Notes under the pieces: model-generated | Seen by the model: the letters and a program-made list of their open reading frames with translations, nothing else | Database searches by the model: none | Told to the model about the DNA's origin: nothing | Position numbers and translations under genes: made by a program | In this document: positions 10,737-16,273 of the stretch, in pieces | Layout of the letters: each line of letters opens with the position of its first letter | Position numbering within the stretch: the stretch's first letter is position 1 | NCBI GenBank assembly: GCA_028565635.1 | Contig: JAOXYB010024202.1 | Coordinates: forward strand, 1-16,273 | DNA: 16,273 nucleotides | Reading direction: 5' to 3' | Source of the DNA: Phoronis ovalis | Taxonomy: Eukaryota; Phoronida; Phoronidae

Positions 10737-11229
10737 GCATTATATGTTTACAATTATTCAAGTGTGAAGATAGTTTCTATTACTGGCGACATGATGGCCA
10801 GAATAATCAATGACAAAGGAACTATGCCAACAAATTGTTAAATGGTCATTATATTGAAAAACAACTAAGACCTAATGCAGCAGTGAATTGCATGGAGAAT
10901 CCAGTATTTCATAACAAATTATTTTTATTCTACGATTACAAATATAAAACCTTGTATTGGATGAAAGTGATTTGTTTCTACTAAAAGTCATTTTTATAAG
11001 GTTATTCCAGATGATTGTTAAGCTTTTTAAATAAAAAAATCATTGAAAATTAGTATTTAAAGTTTTCTTTTATTTGAAAACTGTAACAACCCTCTAGGAT
11101 AACCTTGAGGGACATTTTTTTCAGACTAGATCCCAGATATGTCTACATGATCGCATAGTTAGTTATAATAACTGCATAATTTTTTTAATGATACACTTTT
11201 TACAAATGCATAAAAGGAACTTAGCAAAC

Positions 11230-11539
11230 TTTATTTAATAAATACACAATATATGTTATCAATACACAATTATCAAGCAAAATTTTGCTTTGACAGTAGC
11301 TGAGTGACAGTAACCCTCCTAGTGGCCATTTGCTTAACTATGTATTCTAGTCCCAAAGTGGGTTGGTTGTGCCAACAGTTAATGGATTTACAAAGCTCTT
11401 CTAATTCTACCCAGTAGTCTATGATAAGAAATCTTAAACTCAAGCCAAAATATTTCACTGTACTATAACAATCCTGATTCTTCCATATGCTCAAATAGAT
11501 GGAGTATGAATTAAAATTCATTCCAACTATTTCATACAA
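11230..11539 (-). other. Unidentified open frame followed by AATAAA
   Basis: An 88-codon frame runs 11539-11273 on the minus strand. Its second half (about residues 45-88, with WVELEELCKSINCW and MATRRVTVTQLLSKQ) has a less AT-driven composition than most random frames here. An AATAAA hexamer follows the stop by about 38 bases (11235-11230), as in a terminal exon. A possible acceptor (TTATAG) lies inside the frame near 11465. I do not recognise the protein, and AATAAA is common by chance in such DNA. Confidence 0.2.
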
Positions 11540-13020
11540 AATGCAGCTGTTTCTGCATATAATTATACATGTCTCCCTTTGTATCAGAAGTAAAATATTT
11601 TAACATCACATGTTATTATAAACTAAAATGCTCCAAGATAATCCCCACAAGTGTGCAAAGAAATAAAGCCAGGTATAAGATGTCCAATTACCATTTTACA
11701 AAGTAATCCAGGATAATACCTTGCTTACTATTTTGTTATTTCATTCAAAACTTAAGATCACTTTATCCTCAATCTACCTAAATTCAATTCACTAAGTCAT
11801 TTCATAAATGTATTTCAAGTATTCCAACAGGTGATAGAAGAGCACAGGTAATAGGGGAGAAAAATGAACTCATCATAGCACTATCTACTCCTCTGCTTGA
11901 TTAATTCTGAATACACTAATAATAACATTGAAGATTACTGCCTCTGCTGTTTCAGGTACACAACATTATAACAGATACACTGCTAATAATGCAAGACACA
12001 CAAGCTTGGACCCAATGATTTTCGAGGGCTTTTTTTTTTGGTAATTGATTGTGTTGTATTCTTAGCTCATTCAGTTATACCCATGGTATATTACAACCTT
12101 AATCTGGCCCTTGTAAACAACATTTTTAATAATACATAAGATACTTGCACTTTATCTATTAAATTTAGTGTGTTACCTTTAGTTTTTAAAAGTGACATCA
12201 AAACATTAGATCTAGTCATAATGTGTGTACGAAAATAAGCTTTTCCAAAGAATAGGTAAATTTTACCACATAGTGTTGATTTTGCTTTCATCATGGTTAG
12301 AGATGTACTTAGCGTTATCTTATCATCTTTCACACCTTTCACTAGAATTGTTTATTTCTTTTCTGTTTTACCTAAATCTTATTAGCAAACAAGTGTAAAA
12401 TTCACAAATAAGCAACAATGTGATGTACAGGACTGGTCAGTTAGTACATTTTTGTGGGTTCTAGAAACAATGACTACAAAGTGATGTTGATGATGTCTCA
12501 TTTCACGGTTGATAAAAACATTTGTACAGGAATCAGTCAGTTACACACCCAAACATTTAGTTTGCAATGAACATGCATTCATGATGAAAAAGTACAAAGA
12601 AAAATGTTGTTTATCAGCTGTATAAATGTTGTTTTTATGTTCTATCTATCAGGTCATCTTCTGGATGTAATAACATTTCATGGAAACTCATCCAAAACCC
12701 ATTTAATACAAAAATAATGCGAGCAAAATATGCTTAGTTTTTATGATCAAAGTTAAAAAAAACAACTTTTACTCTGATACAACAAACTTAATAGCATGTT
12801 ACCTCCAAAAAAGAAGCTATTAGACTTTAACAGCAATAGCTAACAAGAAACAGGAATTGTCATAAAACACTTTTATGAAGAATGTAGAATCCTATTCATA
12901 CAAACGAGTGCACTGAAAACATTTTTTTCAATGACAGGCAAAAAAGGCAACGTGATACTGATGCAGGTATATTGAATTCCAGTGACAGTTGTTACATGTA
13001 CCGTTGTACATATTTACGCA

Positions 13021-13189
13021 GGATAAGATCAGCTACATACAACATGTCGCCGGTAATGTAATATCTTTATTCAACCATGGCAACAATAGCCACTATGTTA
13101 CAGACTCCTCGCCGTCCATGAACACGGGGAAGATCACATTACAATACAAGGAAGGAATAAAATATGAAACTATAATGACACTATTATAA
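13021..13189 (+). other. CpG-bearing open frame, possible terminal exon of an unknown gene
   Basis: After a plausible acceptor (TTTACGCAG ending at 13020) a frame of 55 codons begins DKISYIQHVAGNVISLF and ends at TAA, 13187-13189. About seven CpGs lie within 13002-13126, a density like that of the KIF26 exons and unlike the surrounding DNA. All three minus-strand frames are closed by stops here, so if coding it is on the plus strand, opposite to KIF26. I recognise no domain. It may equally be a fragment of a mobile element. Confidence 0.25.
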
Positions 13190-13922
13190 TTGAAATGTCT
13201 ATAATTTGCGGTTTTGACATTTGGAGATATTTTGTTTAGATTTCTTATCTACAATATATAAATCACTATATTTTGACATATTATGGGAAAAATATGGCAA
13301 TGCTGTGTGTTTATACCTGTAATGTGGTTTTATAGTCCAGAAGGTGAGAAATAATAATAGAAAAGGGTGAACACTTATAATAAATGCTATTTTGTAAGAA
13401 AACAACTCTGTTGTTCACTCCATAATGGATATGACACCACAAGAAAAATGAATATGGACCCTAGATTATATTCCAATCATATAAATAGTCAGAGTATTTT
13501 AAAGTAGAAATAATACTGTATAAAAAATTGACTGAAATATGAAGAACAATCATGGTATTTTAAACTAATAACAGGGAAGTTTATACACATGCAACAAAAC
13601 TTTATATAACCATTAAAGATAATGCTAATCAATCAACAGAACTCTTCACATCTTGCACAAACATTATGATAACTTGTCTGTCCTCCTTGTAAACATATCT
13701 ACAGGCAATGCCTTCTACTTGAACCAACCTTAAATGACACTTCATCTATTGTTAAAAAAATTTCAATAAAACCACTGAAAGTAAATAGTTTAAGTGGTGT
13801 AATTAGAATTGCAAAATTTTGATCACTTACAGTTATAGGAAGTTTTAGATAAAATATTTAATTACCATTAATACCTATTTGGAATACACATTCAAATTGA
13901 ATCTTAAACTGGTTGGACCACA

Positions 13923-14122
13923 AAACCCAGGGTATATAATTTACAAGTGAATTTTACATAGGGTATCTATTTCTGGAGAGTTATTTACGACAGGGTATAT
14001 TTTTCATGTTTTTTCGTTTACGACAGGGTACATTTTTGGTGATCTTTATTTACCACAGGGTCAGTTTTTTCCCCTGGGCCTCATGCCCCTACCAACTTTT
14101 CTGTCAAGTACCCCCCCCCGGG
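13923..14122. repeat. Second copy of the C-run/GGGAG repeat with 32-bp AGGGTA units
   Basis: AGGGT words begin at 13929, 13960, 13992, 14025 and 14057, spaced 31, 32, 33 and 32 bp. The middle ones share TTTACGACAGGGTAYATTTTT-like units. They are followed by a CCCCTGGGCC patch (14071-14080) and then nine C and GGGAGT ending near 14124. Relative to the copy at 1-190, the units lie in the opposite orientation with respect to the C-run terminus, which would fit an element with inverted C/G-rich ends of which each copy shows one side. Confidence 0.65.
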
Positions 14123-16230
14123 AGTTTAGGCAACATAAGATGTAATTTAGCAATTACCAAATAGCACTCACTGAGTGGTTATGAAAAATATTATCAAAGT
14201 AATGTTTAACATGCTGAAAATTTTACCACATAGTACAAAGGTGTAATATGAAAGATATGTGAAACTATATATTAATGCAGACTGCTGATTTTCCACTTGA
14301 CAGTTTCGGACAAAATAGCCACATAATAAACCTACTGGTAGAATACACAATGTGAAATAAAACATTTTAACAGCTAGTATATAAATTATGATGAATAAAA
14401 CTCTTACACAATTAAAATACACAGAAGTCTTTATTTTAAAATACTGTGCACTTTTCTAATAGTTTCATAAAAAATTAGCAAATGGGGTGAGGTTATGATA
14501 TCCTATGTTTCATTAATGTGAGGATAATAAAAGTCTTGTAAAAGGTAACTAAATATTTTGCTAAAAAGCCCAAACATATATATATATATCTATATAAAAT
14601 GCTACTTATTTTCAAAATGATAGCATAGTTTGTAAATCATGACATTAAACTAGCAGTAGATAAAGCACTATAGACAGAGTATAGATGTTTCATACAAATA
14701 ATGTTATGATTTTTCCCCAGTCATATGTAATGTTCAGCAGTATCAGTTAAAAATAATTACTCACCACATCAAATCCTTCATAACAGCAATTAATGGTATA
14801 ACTAAATAAATTTTTCAATAAAAATATGTCCGAAAGACACCTCAATCACAAGCACTTCTCATTTACAGTGTGTGTGGTTCTTAAGTCAACTGAACCGTCA
14901 AACCGCTACTTCTTAAATAAGAGCGCTATTTAGCATCACAATGTATGAGGTCATGAGACAACATACCCATACCCAGGGCAGAAATGATTATTACGCATAA
15001 ATTCACCCAGTCCAATAGTTACAAAAGGGGGAAAGTTAGGTAAAAACATTTCCGTTAAAAATTAAGAATCTTTACTATAGTTGACAGTAAAAAAATTGAA
15101 ATGAAAATGAAATATTCCTTGGAGAGAAATTTTGTTTATGTTTGTATTTTTACATATGATGGAAAAAGTAAACATGCATGTCTAGTTGTTACCACTACCC
15201 CCTACTAGGCTGGAAACTATGAATGAATACAAGTTCTATACAAAAATTGGATTTCAAGTCTTTGTTTATGTTATAATATCATATACATTTTAATAGTGAA
15301 AAAACCTGAATGAAAAAAATTTAGCATTAAATATATTAAACAGAACCCAGAACAAAAACATACAAATGGCATGTGTAGTCAATCTGAAGTCTGAATAACA
15401 TAAGTAACAGGTGAAATTCTAATTGTTCAAAGTATCAAAAAAATGTAGAGATTGGAAAATGGAAATAATAAAAACAAGCTGCTAATATAATATACATATG
15501 GCCATTTGCATAAACTGAGCTAACAAAAAGGCATGATTTCATTTGTACATTTCTGGTTAGGTTTCTCGTGTACCAGCAGACAGACAGTACATAATACAAA
15601 GTGCCAATCATTCACTTCACAATACAAGTATACAAAAACATTGAAATCAATGTTTGTTTATAGAAAAATAGCTGCTAACTTATATTCAGTATATAAATAC
15701 AATTTATATAAGTTAGATACAATTTGTCAATATGTGCATAATTGAGTAGCAGTGAAAAACCACATTCATTGTCCAATTGTCATTTTCTTCCTTACAGGTC
15801 ATTGTTTTAACATATACCTGAAACACACATCACAAGCAAAATGTCAAATAACACAGCATTTAGCATGCACTATCCATGGATTTTTGTAGACTTCTGCTAG
15901 AATTATTTTTTAATGAAACAAAACTATAGTAAATGCATAGAAATATTGCATTAATCTTTGGCATTATAATTTTAACACAATTGCTTTTTTATATGGTATA
16001 TTATATTTACAGGGGCTAAAGTTAAAAATAAGTTTGTTTGGCATAAGCTGGCCAATCCAAAAAGGTCCCTACTCAAACTTTTATTCCACAAATCTTGTCA
16101 TCTTTTTTTTAATTAGCTATGAAGATCGTGGCAATGTTCATAGGAATCATAAAGTTTAAACAAACTGAAGTAAACTGTCCTTGTGCCGCCTAGAAATAGT
16201 TTTTTTTACATGTAACCCTAAGGCTAAACC
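14123..16230. other. AT-rich non-coding stretch near the window end
   Basis: About 2.1 kb with no supported gene. Open frames on the minus strand at 14168-14422 and the plus strand at 15533-15745 are AT-driven and carry Tyr/Ile/Phe/Lys-rich translations typical of non-coding DNA. A short AT microsatellite lies at 14576-14596. A small cluster of CpGs sits around 14894-14932 without an associated open frame. Confidence 0.55.
14576..14596. repeat. AT dinucleotide microsatellite
   Basis: Seven AT units (14576-14589) are followed by a C and three further TA units. This is a simple repeat with no function implied. Confidence 0.9.
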
Positions 16231-16273
16231 TCCACCTTGACCCAGGGGCCCCCGGGGCTAACCCCGAGCCCTG
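16231..16273. repeat. G/C-rich palindromic segment at the window edge
   Basis: 32 of these 43 bases are G or C. Two overlapping perfect palindromes, GGGGCCCC (16245-16252) and CCCCGGGG (16250-16257), are followed by a GGGCT/AGCCC inverted pair (16255-16259 and 16267-16271). This is probably the edge of another G/C-rich dispersed repeat that continues outside the window; its relation to the copies at 1 and 14 kb is not shown. Confidence 0.4.

Larger units (their letters stand above)
7917..13920. other. AT-rich non-coding stretch upstream of the first visible KIF26 exon
   Basis: This is presumably 5' intron of the KIF26 gene, since the exon at 7745-7916 has a real acceptor and is entered in phase 2. 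I looked on the minus strand for an exon ending in the FFxR-type sequence that precedes RAAQKL in relatives and found none that convinced me. Contents worth naming have their own entries: a 14-bp duplication at 10709-10736, an open frame followed by AATAAA at 11230-11539 on the minus strand, and a CpG-bearing open frame at 13021-13189 on the plus strand. A run of 12 T lies at 10679-10690. The remainder shows no recognisable gene, tRNA or transposon end. Confidence 0.55.

Noticed and set aside
12091-12342. An 83-codon minus-strand frame rich in Lys, Leu and Thr.
   Set aside because: No motif, no splice signals of note, low CpG, and a composition expected from AT-rich DNA.
12781-12830. A minus-strand TTCTTTTTTGGAG followed by GTAAC near 12800, considered as the missing upstream exon end with the right phase.
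   Set aside because: The required frame is closed by a stop four codons upstream and there is no KIF26-like protein before it.

Overview
The window is AT-rich animal nuclear DNA. Coding sequence is interrupted by introns with clean GT-AG splice sites. The introns run from about 0.5 kb to several kb, and I see no bacterial-type gene packing, operon or ribosome binding site. The G/C-rich dispersed repeats and the CpG-poor introns next to CpG-bearing exons suggest a non-insect, probably marine, invertebrate; I cannot place it more precisely from sequence alone.

The one gene I can identify is a KIF26-type (KIF26/VAB-8, kinesin-11) unconventional kinesin on the minus strand. Three consecutive internal exons are visible, read from high to low coordinates: 7916-7745, 2874-2671 and 2196-2103. 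They splice into one open frame of about 156 codons with matching phases (2 into the first, then 0, 0, and 1 out of the last). The protein segment covers a basic and proline-rich pre-motor stretch, the first strand of the motor domain, and the motor up to the first glycines of the P-loop. Both ends of the gene are missing: the 5' exons lie beyond 7916 and I could not find them, and the next motor exon lies below position 1.

Layout: 1-190 is the end of a dispersed repeat with a C-run/GGGAG terminus. 191-2102 is intron, with a possible relic of a retrotransposon 3' end. 2103-7916 holds the three exons and two introns (474 bp and 4870 bp), with a 35-bp tandem duplication and a 17-bp minisatellite in the larger intron. 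7917-16273 is AT-rich non-coding DNA, probably 5' intron. It holds a second copy of the C-run/GGGAG repeat family at about 13.9-14.1 kb, a G/C-rich palindromic end at 16.2 kb, and two weak exon-like open frames.

I do not see a new multi-gene system here. The points most worth following are the degenerate kinesin motor, whose P-loop is split by an intron, and the ~32-bp-periodic repeat family.
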